Counted from the first letter of the stretch, positions 22,020 to 35,172 are shown. The stretch is DNA of 64,000 nt from Diphasiastrum complanatum (GCA_029204225.1 CM055108.1:9880293-9944292), one strand, 5' to 3'. Program-made: numbers and translations. The notes: a model not told the origin generated them from the letters alone.

Positions 22020-22602
22020 CTCAACAACAAGATCTCATCAAAGCTTGATCTTGATCTTCCATAAAGGTTAGTGAAAACAATGTCACCATCATAAATCAAA
22101 AGATAGATTTCAAACTTTCCATCCAATTTGAAGTAGAGTAGGTGAAGATGAGTATCAAACCTAATAAATCCAGCCTTTTTGAGTCCATAACAAACCTCAA
22201 TAAGCTCACCAATGAGATCTCCCTTGCCTTGAAAAAATTGCCTCTCGATTTGCTCCATGTAGTCTTCTCCAACCAACCTTTTGCCATCTTGATCATGAGT
22301 GATCAATTTACAATCATAGAATCCTTTGAGTTGATGAAGAGTCTCAACATCATCAGAGATGTTCAATTTGATGATATGACGAGCAATTCTTGCTCTTTTC
22401 TTTAACCTTTGAGCCTCATCAAAACTTTAGGTTCAACTTTAATTCCTAATACTATGTCCATTACACCATAAAGAACCAACAAAGATTCTTTCCTATCCTT
22501 CCAAACTGAATAGTTGGAGGTATCTAGTCTCTCACTAGCTTCAAAGAAAAAATCTCCTGCAGATGCCATGAATGTGAATACTCCTTGTAAATTGGACAAC
22601 AA
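22020..22602 (-). pseudogene. Copia D: gag N-terminus joined to RT remnant
   Basis: On minus, a gag start MASAGDFFFEASERLDTSNY then SVWKDRKESLL is followed within about 60 codons by RT sequence (DCKLITHDQDGKRLV, YMEQIE, CYGLKKAGFIRFDTHLHL, YLLIYDGDIV). The rest of gag, PR and IN are missing, so this is an internally deleted copy. The RT box reads YDGD. It shares its RT part with 18,838-19,555, so the shortened form predates both copies or arose in a common source (inference). Confidence 0.75.
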
Positions 22603-23389
22603 AATGGAATTGCATGTGTTGCTTCTCTTTCGCTATAGGAACCAAATCCTATGCAAAATCTTGCAACAACTATGTGAGATCTTGCTCACAATAGAAACTC
22701 AATCAAATTGAATTTGTTGCTACTTTTTCAATCTAGAATCTAACTTGAAAAGTTGATCCAACCTATTGAAATCATGCCATAGAATATGTGAGAATATCTC
22801 ACAACAGAGAACCAATCAACTTGAATTTGGATCTAGCCTCTATTTACTGATGAAGCACTTACAATTCTGATGTCAAATTTTCCCACGAGTTTCAAATGAA
22901 TGAAAAACACTCTAGAAACACACATGCAACTCAAACACAACCCTTTGTGTGAAATGATGTGACTATGACAACAAAAACTTGTCTTATCCAATTCTATCTT
23001 TGATTGAGTACACAAACTGTGAATGATGAATCATGCATGCAATATATTCAAATAGAAAAGTGTCTACTCGGATTTTGGGTCTCTCCCTACCCTTCTTTAA
23101 GAGCTTATAAATCCTACTATGGGCATCAGAATGAATTGAAACCAATTGCAATGGAAAGTAGACTCTTCTAGCGTTCCAACAAGCTACCATGTCAGTACCT
23201 TTGGACCTAGCATCAAGGAAATAGAATGAAATGATGTATTCTCTGTTTTGGACTGAAAATATCAGTTCTAACCTCATTTATCCAAAAACTATTCAAGAAT
23301 AGATAGCAAAAAAGTGCTAAACAGCTTCCTAGCTTGAATTGTCACAAAATTCTTCATACACCTGATGTTAGTAGCATTCAAAGCATGGT
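22603..23389 (-). other. Copia D leader region
   Basis: Between the gag start and the primer site on minus. ORFs here lack any domain. The length (about 790 bp) is long for a copia leader. Confidence 0.5.
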
Positions 23390-23404
23390 ATGGCTATGAT
23401 ACCA
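23390..23404 (-). other. Primer-binding site of copia D
   Basis: Minus strand reads TGGTATCATAGCCAT immediately after the LTR end, an initiator-Met-type site with changes. Confidence 0.75.
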
Positions 23405-23593
23405 TGTGAAAAATCCAGCAACTTCACACGTGTGGGGAACCACAACAAAAGTGTGAATGATCTTTACCATGCTTTATGGTAGCACATAGATCACCTGTAG
23501 AGTAATACTACAAGATACCAATAGATCTAAGGCTAGAGCACAATCTAGAATGCTACAGATCAAAGCTACACTTATTCCTCACAAATAAGAAAA
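23405..23593 (-). repeat. Copia D 5' LTR (recognisable part)
   Basis: TGTGAAAAATCCAGCAACTT onward matches 19,556-19,740. The outer limit is not defined: sequence to about 24,238 may be the rest of the LTR but has no second copy here. Confidence 0.65.
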
Positions 23594-24238
23594 GTACACA
23601 AGCAAAATAATGTATGAAGAAGACACCAATCTGGAGTTAGAGAGAGAATATAACTACAAGCAAAATAGAATGAGATCCAATTTTGACGTTATGACCTTAC
23701 CAAAGCTTGATTTATCATTATAAATGAATGAGAACCATATGTACATATATAGGAGAGCATAAATTCTTGGAACTACTAGCATTCAATGCATTCCCTATAC
23801 TTATTCAAGTGTAAACTACTACCATATTGACACTTAACAGCTTGCATGCAGAAATTGCACCTAACTTCTACCTACTTTCTCCAAATGTCAATTTTTCAAC
23901 TATGAACCTACAATTCTACTTACATGTGTCCATTAGAGTATTTGCATGCTATGCATGTCTCAATAGAAACTTAGGACACAATAATTTATGATCCTCCAAT
24001 CCCATATTTGACCAATTCTATGTGTAAATCTACATGCATGTCAATCTAGACATTGTGAACATTGTTGCATGTCATACTAGACCAACTAGACTTTTTGCAT
24101 GTCATTGGAACTTGATCTACCTAACTCAAACTTGTCCTATTCTACAATAATATGTGCTCAATTCAAACACCTTGAATATGTACACTCAATTTACATGGGT
24201 AGAACCCCCAAAATCAACATATGTAAGATAGATATGTT
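23594..24238. other. Probable outer LTR of copia D or unclassified DNA
   Basis: AT-rich with repeated GCATGTC(A/T) words at 24,040-24,110. No gene or second repeat copy seen. Confidence 0.35.
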
Positions 24239-25830
24239 TTACAATTCTTCACAATGAAGAGATGTGAGATCCATGCCTTGGATCTTCCCATGAACCAGTC
24301 TTCCATTGCTCTTTCCTTCATAAGACTCCCTCTTAATGATTGCATCATAAGAAGTAGAAACCTCAAAAACACTAGAAGCCATGAAAAAAATGATTAGTAC
24401 ATTCAATATAAGGATGATTGAATTACTCTCTTTTTTCAAACAAGAACTTCTACTCAATGATTTAAGTAATGACTCATATGATAATGATTCTTCCTCACTA
24501 TCATTCACAATGAAATCATTCAAAGTACATCCTACTTTAGATAATTCACATACTTCTCTTCTTCTTGACTTGTGACTATCTCCCTCACCAAATCTCATGA
24601 TAGAAACATTTGATCTACTCTCGTTATGAACTTGCTACAAAAATGACTTTCTTGGACTCATCACGAAAAAATGTAGAAGAACCACCTTCTTCATGAATGC
24701 ACCTAGCATCGTATTTTTCCATATGATCAAAGAAATCATTAGCAACAACCTTTTTCAAGGAAGAACCTTCACCACTTCCATTGATGAAGTTAGCTCTTTC
24801 CTTACCTTTTGCATGCTTGCACTTGCCATGAAGAACCATTGAAGAACCATCATTATCCTCATAGATAGCCTAGTTAGCACAAAGATGAACATCTCCAAGA
24901 AGCATATTAGATCTTGACCTAGATCTAACGTAAGAAAGCTTGTTAGACTTTGCATAAGATCCACCAATCTTATTGATGCTAAAAGGTAACTTTGGAAAGT
25001 TGAGACCAATCTCCTTATCCATTCCATTCTTTTTGTTAGCCATAACAAAAGCATCAAGCTTGAAACATCTACCTTGTCTATTGCCCCTAGCAACCAAGAT
25101 TTCTTCCTTTGTAATGAAACAAGCATCACCACCAAACTCTACCATGTATGCTTTCTCTGTCATTTGACCGACACTTAACAAATTCTTTGAAAGTGAAGGA
25201 ATATAAAGAACACCATCAAGTCTTGCTTTTCTATTTGTAGAAAGACAAATAGGAATTGAACCAATACCTTCAATCACACACTTATCACCATTGGCCATGT
25301 GTATCACTTTCTTGGCTCCATCATAAGTGACCAAAGAAGCAAAGAACTCCTTGTGACTAGTCATGTGCGAACTAGCTCCACTATCAATCCACCATGAATA
25401 TTGTCACCTTCACTTGATATTGGACTTTGACCTATCTTTCTTCTTACTAACAAAAGAAGAAGTCTCACCTTGATCTTGACCCTTTGACCACTTGCCTTTG
25501 CCTTTGCCCTTGAACTTGCCTTTGATGAACATAGCCTCCTCTTCATATTGAGATGTTGATGTAGATCCACCTCTTGCTTGAAGCCTACACCAAAATCTCT
25601 TGCAAATCCACAATGATTGGCAAAGTCTTTTTAGTAGCAAATCTTTGAACAAAGTTAGCATGATCATCCAACAAACCATTAAGAATAACTTGGACAAGTT
25701 CTTCTTCCTTAATGCTCTCATTAATACATGCTAGCTCATCATTAAATGCTTTAACTCTCAATGCAAAAGCATGAACACTCACTTCCTTCTTTTGCAAACT
25801 TTGAAGAATTTGTCTTCTTAGAGCTTACTC
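24239..25830 (-). pseudogene. Copia K (C-type) gag, protease and pre-integrase, degenerate
   Basis: Reading minus: a gag segment (QKKEVSVHAFALRVKAFNDE, ILNGLLDDHANFVQRFA), a protease with WWIDSGASSHMTS, then YDGAKKVIHMANGDKCVIEG and IPSLSKNLLSVGQM, and the pre-integrase start (FGGDACFITKEEILVARGNR). It matches 21,582-22,019 closely. After KEIGLN the sequence becomes unfamiliar: an open stretch with one stop to 24,624 and a 119-codon ORF at 24,239-24,598 with no IN or RT motif. The gag N-terminus is missing. Confidence 0.8.
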
Positions 25831-26167
25831 CATCAACTTCAAATAGAGATCTAATCAAAATTAGGGTTTTGACAAAATCACAAAAAATTAAATCTTCCAA
25901 TTTCTACATGCAATTGCACAAATCTTTATATAGAATCTTGTAGTGTCTAATGGAGGTTTTCTAATGCAATTCGAATCGCCCAATTTTAGTTACACACGTG
26001 TGAAATCAACCTACTTCAAGTTGATAAACCTTAATTGAGTTTTGACCTACAAAAGATCAATTCTACACATGCAAAATTCTTGATTTTTAAGTAGAAACTA
26101 TTCTAGCATGCTCTATCCTCCAAATATTTGCTAAATGTGGTTGTACCTTCCATAACCTGCACCAAAA

Positions 26168-26181
26168 GAGATTTGATACCA
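26168..26181 (-). other. Primer-binding site of copia K
   Basis: Minus strand reads TGGTATCAAATCTC directly at the LTR end, an initiator-Met-type site with one change. Confidence 0.75.
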
Positions 26182-26962
<781 letters not shown>

Positions 26963-28680
26963 AAGAAAACATATACAATGAGAATCAACATTTAAGAGAC
27001 TACATGAAATAATATTTAAAAAGACCTATTATAAACTCAATGTGGTGCATTTGTTGTCACATTGAACATATCCACTAATCTTATGTTATTTATGTATGTA
27101 CATGCAATGCCTCACACAATGATTGTATTCACAAAACATTCACTAAATTGCATTCAGAGTCTAGTGATGAAGGCACAAAAGTCCATTTAGTGAACAATAT
27201 ACGTGCATTCACACTAGCAAACAATATGTTGGTTGAGGTTCAAGGCTAAAATAACAAGTACTTGATTTAGATGACCTATACTTGGACTTTTTATTTTGTA
27301 GATAAACCAGAAGTTATGGTACATATGAATTGAATGTGATGGGAAAAAGATGGTACACATGCATTGAATGTGATGGGCAAAAGATGCATGAGAGATACAT
27401 TGTTGAAAATCATTTGTAGAAGTTTGGACATAAAAATGAGAGTCAAAAATTAAATCTAGGAGAGGTTGAGATTTGCTTTTGAACAATTCTTTTTTTTTAA
27501 TCTTTATGCTTTTCAATTATCACTTCATTTTATTCTTTCAAATGTGTAAGCAAGACATTGAGTTCCATTTGGATGAGGATGAAATATTACTACACAAAAA
27601 AGGCTAAATTTACCCCTTTGTATTAAAGAGCATACATTTTGCAAATAACTACATTGATGATTATTCTAATCTTCTAGCAACATACAAATGGAGTGTGTGA
27701 CCATAGCTTTTCATCGTTGTTCAGGTACCTAATGTACAACATAACATCTTAATATGGATTATTATTTTGTAACTTAGTTACAGGTTTGTATTTTTTTTTA
27801 AGAGAATTTTTACCAATTTATTGCAAAGAATATTTTCCAAATAAAATGTGGCAACTAGATCACAAAAAGAAGTATACAAGATATTGAGCATGTCCGGAAT
27901 GGATTATAAAATTTGTTTAGTAGACTATATTTTGTATATGGGTGAGCTTTCAAAAAAAGATGAATGTCCAACATGTCATACATCACGTTACAGAGATCAC
28001 ATACAAGGAGATTAAGTACCACAAAAGGTGTTATAATGTCCATTTTCCATCATTCTACAATTGCAATACTTGTTTTGATATAAGCGTTTGGCACATTGAT
28101 TAATGGATTTGCATGATGTTTAGTAGGATTGTTGTCCTCGTATGTAATCTAGTTCATAAATTTGCATTGCAAATTTGCTTCTTAACTTGGATGCTCCTAA
28201 TCTTCAAAGCGAATGTAATGAATTATGAAAGCAATCAACATATTTTTTCAATTTATTTTTCAACATTCTCATAATCCACACTATGATTAGAACTCTTTTA
28301 TTTATAAAAGATTGCAAGTCAAAATGGAGTGTCTCATGAAAACTTCCAAAATGTTTTGTTGGCCTTCGACTAGTTTGAAACGGCTTGTCAATACTTCGCC
28401 CACATATATTAAGCATCATATCAATTCTCCATAACTCGATGCAGATTTGACAAAGAACTGGAAAAGGCAATGACCAGCTCAGCCCATTGCTTTCAAACCT
28501 AAACATCAAATACTGTCGCAACTAACATGAGACTACTCGTTTGAAACTGAAAAGGTTTATAGCTATGCAAGTTAAAGGTTGAATGGGGAAAAAAGGAAAT
28601 TGGCTATGTTAAGAAACACGAAGAAACAACAGATTCTCAAAAAAAGGCACACCAATTATAGGTAAATTAACCTAGAGGTT
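26963..28680. other. AT-rich DNA with no gene seen
   Basis: ORFs of 60-105 codons on minus (for example 27,214-27,516 and 28,204-28,521) show no domain and no codon bias that I can recognise. There is a local direct repeat GGTACA(T/C)ATG(A/C)ATTGAATGTGATGGG at about 27,316 and 27,351. I found no LTR ends. Confidence 0.5.
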
Positions 28681-29235
28681 TTAAGCTTGTCTGCTTATGT
28701 GAAGAACGACATGGGAGCGAAAATATCCGTTTGCTACGACAGTGGAGATAAGAACCGCCAAACCATGAGCCTCAAAGAAATCGCCAGTTCCTCCGTGGAA
28801 TGCGAAAGTCCGCACTGGTATGCTGGTATCCTCTAAGAACGTAGCAGGAAGAGTGCCGATCAGCTTTCCAGTAGTGACATCCAAAGTTGAAACTACCAAT
28901 ATCTTCAGAGCATCAGAACTATTATGATTTGGTTGGAAAAATGTGCCCTCGGCTCTGCCTAGTTCCTTAGAGGAGAAATGGGGACATTCTGTGATCTTAT
29001 CATCGAACACAACAGTATCGCCGAAGGCATAAGGAGGTGATGGATCCGGACCACCTTTACCCGCAATACGTACAGCCGTGGGATCACTGAAGCTAAAGTT
29101 TGATATAATGACCTGAACATAATATTCTTAAGTTTCTTTCTTTGGAAGTTGACGAGCATCTGCAACAACAGTAAATAGTGACCCACTATTTAGTAGTATC
29201 ACTACTAAAGCAAAACAAGTCTGTTGTAGTAGCAT
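28681..29235 (-). pseudogene. Dirigent-like protein gene with one premature stop
   Basis: An ATG at 29,235 opens a single-exon frame of 184 codons to the stop at 28,681. Residues 1-27 look like a secretion signal (MLLQQTCFALVVILL, then a small-residue stretch ending VVADA). Then come FSDPTAVRIAG, YAFGDTVVFDDKITE, SSKELGRAEGTFF, ATFLEDTS, FHGGTGDF and YFRSHVVLHI, in the order of the dirigent family, whose GGTGxF motif is conserved. Dirigent proteins are secreted and guide stereoselective phenoxy-radical coupling in lignan and lignin-related pathways; substrate cannot be told here. Codon 36 is TAA (29,128-29,130) and is the only break. Copia J sequence begins about 10-20 bp upstream, so the promoter is probably lost. 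Length fits the family (about 180-190). Confidence 0.75.
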
Positions 29236-29244
29236 AGGATAGTA

Positions 29245-30030
29245 GCAGTCGAATAGAAGTATTCTTGACCACCCGGCTAAAAGTTTTGAAGTAGTCGATA
29301 TTGGGAATTTGTGAAAATCCCCTTGCCATTGTTAGTCGAGCTTTCCTTTTGTCAATACTGCCATCTGCTTTATATTTGATTAGAAAGATTCATTTGCAGT
29401 CGATTATCTTTCTGTCTGCTGGCAGCTTGGTGACACAATCCATGTGTTGTCCTTTAGTAGTGAGTTGTTCTCCTTGTCCATAGCTTCTTTCCAAAGATCT
29501 TAATCGGCTTGTGACAATATAGCTTCCTCAACTGTGATTGGCTCTTGAATAGTGTAGTGAGCAATCTCATCACTGTATTGGACAAGCTGAGTTCAAATTC
29601 TTGATCTTCTGTTTGAGGCTTCTGACTGCAAAATTTGACTGTGTCGACTAATCCTGAGTTGCAGCTTCGTTATCGTCCTTTGAATCTGACTTTATAGGTT
29701 GACTGCATGAAAGAATCGAAATAATATTTCGATATGTATTAGTTGTCGGGGCATAAATTATAGACTGTTGTTGGTCCTTGCCCTTCAAATCAATGACCTT
29801 CAATGAAAGTCACATCCTTGTTAGTAAAAACTTTATAGGTTTCAATATTGTATAGTCGATACATTCTGTTAGAAGAACAATAGCCAACAAAACTAGTTTT
29901 GAATGAATGCTCATCAAGTTTCTTTCTGTTGTCCTTTGGGACATGAGCATAGGCAGTGCATCCGATTACTCTCAAATATTTCAATGAAGGTTTGGATCCT
30001 GTCTAAACTTCATGAGGGCTTTTGATGTCA
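29245..30030 (-). pseudogene. Copia J integrase C-terminus, linker and RT start
   Basis: On minus: IN C-terminal block (LRVIGCTAYAHVPKDNRKKL, SFVGYCSSNRMYRLYN, KVFTNKDVTFIEG), a Ser/Thr-Asp-rich linker with stops, then the start of RT, with KRKARLTMARGF-like and GFSQIPNIDYF-like residues readable only with frame changes. RT is cut off beside the dirigent-like gene. Confidence 0.7.
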
Positions 30031-31026
30031 GGTAGGCCTTTAGTAATACATCAATTCTGCACGTAAGCTAGTCCATTCAACTATGGAAAATAGGAAGCAA
30101 CAAATTGCTGTTCGATGCCAGTAGCTGAACAATAGTCTTTGAACTCATTTGAGATGTATTCATCGCCATTGTCGCTCTTGAGAGATTTAATTATTTTTCC
30201 TATCTGCAACTCAGCACGATCCTTGTATTGCTTGAATAATTGGAAGGATTCAGATTTGTGCTTCATAAAATTTACAACAGTCTTTTTAGAATAGTCATCA
30301 ATAAATGTAATAAAGAATTTTGTACCAAGCAGTGATGGTGTCTCGTTGGGCCACATATATCAGTATGTACAATGTCTAGCAAATCTTTAGATATGTGTTC
30401 TTGATTTGACTTAAATGGCCTTGTTGTTTATTTTCCTATGATGGAACTCTGACAGACATGTTGGTCAACAATTTGATAGTCTAAATCAAGAATTGAAGAA
30501 CGCTAAGACATGTGAGCAATCGATATATGACTAAGGTGGCCACGTGTATACTGCCAAATCGGTTCTTTATTAATAGATATTGAACTGCTTAAGCACGATC
30601 AGTCGAAGAATAACACTGAGTGAGCCTACAGAGATATCTTTGTCTCTTTTTGAGTGCAAGAATTCTCTTGCATTTATCAAAGATTTTATATGAATTTGTC
30701 TCAAACTCTACCTTGTATCCTAAATCAATAATTAGACTGACTGACAATAGATTTGTCGTTAGGTTCGAGACATACCGTACATTTGGTATCAACTTCGACA
30801 GTCCATTCTAAAAATTCAGTCTTACAATACCTACGAAAGTCGTTCCATCCCTAAGCTTCCACTAGGAAATGGCTTGCTCATCAACACTGGGAAGTAGTTC
30901 GGTTCTAGCGACTATTTCTCACAATTCCTTGGCCATCAGTACTACTCTCATCTTGAATTTCCACAAGTGGTAATTTGAACCATCGAGTTTGTCCACCATT
31001 AGAGCAGACTGTGATTGCGAATACAT
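30031..31026 (-). pseudogene. Copia J gag N-terminus, pre-integrase and integrase core
   Basis: A gag start at 31,026 (MYSQSQSALMVDKLDGSNYH, then LWKFKMR) is fused after about 60 codons to the post-protease block (NVRYVSNLTTNLLSVSLIID, KILALKKRQRYL-like). Most of gag, the zinc knuckle and the protease active site are missing. The IN core follows: FFITFIDDYSKK, LKSDNGDEYISNEF (second Asp) and GIEQQFVASYFP. Several stops. It is similar in style to copia I (gag SNYHLWKFKMK; NLLSVSIIIDLG). Confidence 0.8.
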
Positions 31027-31191
31027 TGGGAAGTTCAAGATGACTGTATACAGGTAGTAGATTATATGACTGGAGACATTTTTAGTAAGTGTCTAGTCTG
31101 CATCAGAACTATCGTTCTGATGCTGTAAGCTCTATATCTGCTCTGATACTATGTGGGTATCGGATAAATGAATCATAGAGTAGAAACTATA

Positions 31192-31229
31192 GCTTTGATA
31201 CCATGTCGGAATTCTGACAGGGAAACATG
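31192..31229 (-). repeat. Copia J primer site and LTR stub
   Basis: Minus strand TGGTATCAAAGC (31,203 downward) abuts TGTCGGAATTCTGACAG, the LTR end. Only about 26 bp of LTR remain before gypsy F sequence begins, so the 5' LTR was lost by truncation. Confidence 0.6.
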
Positions 31230-31230
31230 C

Positions 31231-32411
31231 TCAGAGAAACCAAGTCTCCAACTCTGTTCTTGAAGCTAGATAAACTTTATATCTATGATTGTTGACTTTA
31301 GTTTCCAAGCTGAGTTTTAGCAAAAGACGAGAATTAATAAAATTATGAGTAGAACCACTGTCCAATAGAATACTCACTTCTTGATCTTTAACTGTGCCAA
31401 TTAATTGAAAAAGTTCATTAGGCAAGAAAGAAGTAGTATTGAAAGAACATTCACACTCACAATTTGTCAGGTTAATTTCAAAAGTCTCACCATTATTCGT
31501 TGGGATCTCGATCATGTGTGCCGACATTTTCTTCCTTTCTAGACAAAATTTCATCATATGTTCAGGCTTTTTACAGACGAAACATAAGTTCTCTTTCTTA
31601 GCTTTTTCCTGGGACATAGATTCCCTGAAATTCTTTTTCTTCGGTTTCCGGGGTTCCGATGCTGCTTGATCCAATTCGTCAAAATATTTTGCTTGGTCTG
31701 AACCGCGCTTCTTCCCCTTCTTGGTCTTCAAGGTGGTAGGAATTTGCGCAAATTGCTTCTTGGATGCCACCACTATGAAATCATATGCTTTTGAAATCCG
31801 AAACGCATCCTCGAGGCTTTGAAACACATTTCGCTTGCATTCATTTTGATAGTCGGCAGGCAAAGCTAGGACAAATTGCCATAGAGCCAACTTTGCATCA
31901 AATGATGGTACCTGATTCCAAAGGTCCATGAATTTCCAGATATAAGAGTCCAAGCTTTTAGTACCCATTTTGCAGTTCATAAATTTTTGGTAGTAGTCAT
32001 CTGTTGTCATGAAATCTTTTTTAAAACTTCTGCAAAAGCATCCTAGGTAGTAGGCTTTACTGACAAATCTCGCCACCATGATGACGCTTTGCCGCGTAGG
32101 AACAACATGACACTTTCAATCTTCTTCTCATCTGGAACTCCATGCAGGATGAAGTAACTACTCCACTTAACGAGCCAGTCTTCCACGATTTTAGGTTTCT
32201 TCTCCTTCTTCTCTACCGAGTACGTCTCCAGTTGAAAATCGAGATTGGGCGAAGTCAACAATTTGACCTGGTTTAGAAGAACTTCCATTTGCTTATCTCT
32301 CATGTTATTCCGATTATTCATAACATTGAGTGTCGTACTCAATTGCTGGCAAATCACCATATAGGATGGTGCACCTGGATTTGCAGCCTGATTTGCAGCT
32401 TCTTCGGCCAT
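31231..32411 (-). pseudogene. Gypsy F gag and protease
   Basis: On minus, gag starts at MAEEAANQAANPGAPS (32,411) and has the Ty3 gag core (DWLVKWSSYF, LFLRGKASSWWRDL). A frameshift near 32,060 shifts it to the second frame (DDYYQKFMNCKMGTKSLDSY, LALPADYQNECKRNVFQSL). A zinc knuckle CFVCKKPEHMMKFC (CX2CX4HX4C) and an aspartic protease with the active site ILLDSGSTHNFI follow. The frame ends at 31,231 just inside the protease. RT, RH and IN are absent. Only one frameshift is seen over 390 codons, so it is less decayed than gypsy B. Confidence 0.85.
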
Positions 32412-34261
32412 CTCGATTTATCTATTCTTGGAAATTACTAAATCTAGTTAACAACTGATTAACTATTAGTGAAGTATTGTTGGCTAAAGCTGATTGAAAT
32501 TGACTCCAATATGGTCAATTCACTAACTTTAGTACATTTTATAGATAGTTCAAGAAACTGGAAAAAACTAAAAAATTTGAATTATCAGAGTTTTAATTTT
32601 TTAAAATTTTTTTACGTAATTTGAAAATTTGTAAAAAAAAAACACTGTCAGTACTTAGGCAATCGAAATCGAAAAAACAATTCATAGTTCGATTCCTAAT
32701 CTTACTGAATTAATGTCTATTAAGCATGCATGCCATGTGACATTAACTGCTTTTTTTGACTTTACAAAATTTTACGTAAATTTCAGTTTTATGGAAATTG
32801 TCTGCCGAAATCACTGATTTGTGTCTTAACTGTTAGAGCACGTGTATAACCACTCAAAACAAATGTGAATCCATCATGCATGTCAGAATAACTCTCAGAC
32901 TCATCATGCAATCAATCCATGCAAGCACAGTACCACAAATTAGGAAATTGACTAGCATGCAGCCAGAACAATCCATGCAAGCACAGTACCAAAAATTAGG
33001 AAATTGACTAGCATGCAATCAGAACAATTTCAAATTTTGCCAATTTTACTCACAAAACTACAAAACTTCAAACGGCCGTAACTTTGGCTACATGACACCA
33101 AATTAGGTGTTGTAAAGTTCAGAACAGTGTGAGACATAGTGACCAAGACACTTGCCACCTAGGCTTCACATGTGTGAGATCAGAGAAGCCAAAAATCTAT
33201 AGTAGGACGCACCTCAAGAAGCAGGCTATATGATCAAAAATCATGCAAACACCTCCCCAAGCCCAAAAGTGATGCTATCAACAGTCTTAAACGATCTATT
33301 AGACTTACATGAAGCATTCATACAAGTCCTATGAAGCAATATGGACTGAGAACAAAGATTTCTTGATTTGTAGAAGTCAAAATAACTTCAAACTTGATGG
33401 ACATGAAGCATAAGCCACTGGCCATCAATTTGCAGGCCTGATAGCTTGTTTGGAAAGTAAAAAAGAACGCAAACATGCTGTAAAAAAGCCAGAATGATCT
33501 CCTTATGGATTTGAAAATATCCATCCCCCAAAAATCACCAAAAATGGTCATTTTTTACACCTTTTTGACAAGTTTATACAAGCCCAATTTATGGAATTCT
33601 TGGCTCTAACTTTAGGGACAACTTCAAAAGACTTTGATTCACCTCTTTACAAGCTCTACATGGTGTTTTACAGCCAGATACTATCCAATTTTTTTAAACA
33701 AAAACAAGCAAAAATGATGATTTTTAGCTCTTTTCCAATTTTTTCTTCACTATAAAGTGGAAATTCATGACATGCAACTCTTTCTCTAACACATGCAAAC
33801 CAATTTACAAAATTATAGCCATCTAATCGATCTGATCTTGCTGCATTTCGGTTCTTACTATCTATTTTGTATCAAAAAGCATAAAAAACAAGTAATTTTG
33901 ACCAAAACATAGCCTAGAGTCATAAATCATGGAAAGAACCAGCATGCATCATTAATTTTATCATTAATGATTCCTAAAATGAAAGTACACTTGCTGAAAA
34001 ATTCAAATCTACATAAGATTTGAGCATTACAAAAAAAAAAGCTCCAAAAAAGCAACACAAATTGGCTTTCTAGGACAATTCACCATAAACCACAAAAAAT
34101 TAAGAGATACATGGATCTTAGCAACATGCAAATTCAAACCGGGAGAATCCACCAACTTGCACACTTGTTCCACCACCTAGATGAGAATACTAGATGATCT
34201 CCACTAAAATTCCAATGAAAAGCAACACCACTCCAAGTTTCCCGATCTTCATAAAACCTTG
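32412..34261. other. Probable gypsy F leader/LTR and unclassified DNA
   Basis: AT-rich. No primer site or LTR pair was identified and ORFs are short and domain-free. It holds the 56-bp tandem repeat listed separately. Confidence 0.35.
32914..33025 (+). repeat. 56-bp tandem repeat, two copies
   Basis: AATCCATGCAAGCACAGTAC recurs at 32,914 and 32,970, followed in both by AAATTAGGAAATTGACTAGC and ATGCA(G/A)(C/T)CAGAAC. The copies are nearly identical. Confidence 0.85.
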
Positions 34262-34883
34262 TTCTGAAAAGAGTTTAGAATGGTTGATCTCGACGTATTA
34301 CACTTCATTCTAGACATGGATTTTAGCTTCATTTGTCAATCTAAACATGCTTTATCCATCCTAAGTAGATTTGGAATGAAGAATTGTAAAGGCATTGAAA
34401 AACCTATGGATCAAAGTGTAAAAGCATCTATAAGAGATGATGAAGCATCCTTTCCTTTGAGGACATCACACTCTATAGAGGGATTATAGGCGCCTTAATC
34501 TATTCGACTATAAGTAGGCCTGATACTAGTTATAATGTACGAAGATTAAGCCAATTTATGAAAAGTCCACTTGTATCTCATCAGAAAATGGCCAAAAGGG
34601 TCCTAAGGTACATCTCATCTACTAGAAATTTTGGCAGCTTTATCAAGGGACCAATCTTGGCTTAATAGCCTACTCGGATTCGAATTTTGCAGGTGACAAA
34701 GTGGATAGAAAATCCATTAGTGCATTTGCAACCTTCATTTGTGATGGAGTGGTGTCTTGGTTTCCAAAAGGCAAGATACTATTTTACTATCTTCCATTGA
34801 ATCTGAGTACAAAGCCTTAACATCAACAACAAAGGAGGTTTTGTGGCTCAAAAGGCTTTTGGTAGAGCTTCATGTCATCGAGG
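34262..34883 (+). pseudogene. Copia H RT end and RNase H, left part
   Basis: The fragment runs from the RT connection (FRMVDLDVLHFIL, FGMKNCKGIEKPM) through SRPDTSYNVRRLSQF, KRVLRYISSTRNF, YSDSNFAGDKVDRKS and SSIESEYKALTSTTKE to WLKRLLVELHVIE. It stops at the target site cgagg, where copia G entered. The reading frame continues exactly at 58,435. Several stops lie in the left part. RT catalytic residues are not included. Confidence 0.88.
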
Positions 34884-35172
34884 TGAGAAGTGTCAATAAT
34901 TAGATAAGCAACATCAAGCATTCACCGTAAGCAATCACCAAAGAAGATGGAAGAAGAACACACACTCTCACTCAATACTCTATCACATTGTACTGCATAC
35001 TGAATGTAAAATGTACAAATAAACCTGGACCTTTATAGAGAGAGAAAACCTAGGAGTAGACTACTAGACTAGCCTATAGCTAGTTACAGTTGGTAATAGC
35101 TGTCAATAATAAAATACATCATGAACAGTAACTAAGAAGTGTAACAATGAAGTTTATCATTGATTTCTAACA
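34884..35172 (-). repeat. 3' LTR of copia G
   Basis: 289 bp. The U3-side 168 bp match the right LTR at about 93% by eye (AGAGAGAAAACCTAGGAGTA, CTAGCCTAT(A/G)GCTAGTTACA). The other 121 bp do not match it. A purine tract reading GAGGGAGAG on minus abuts the LTR at 35,173-35,181. Confidence 0.78.

Noticed and set aside
22984-23277. 97-codon ORF on minus in copia D leader
   Set aside because: Lies between primer site and gag start; no domain and no second copy to test conservation.
28204-28521. 105-codon ORF on minus upstream of the dirigent-like gene
   Set aside because: No domain and composition like surrounding AT-rich DNA.
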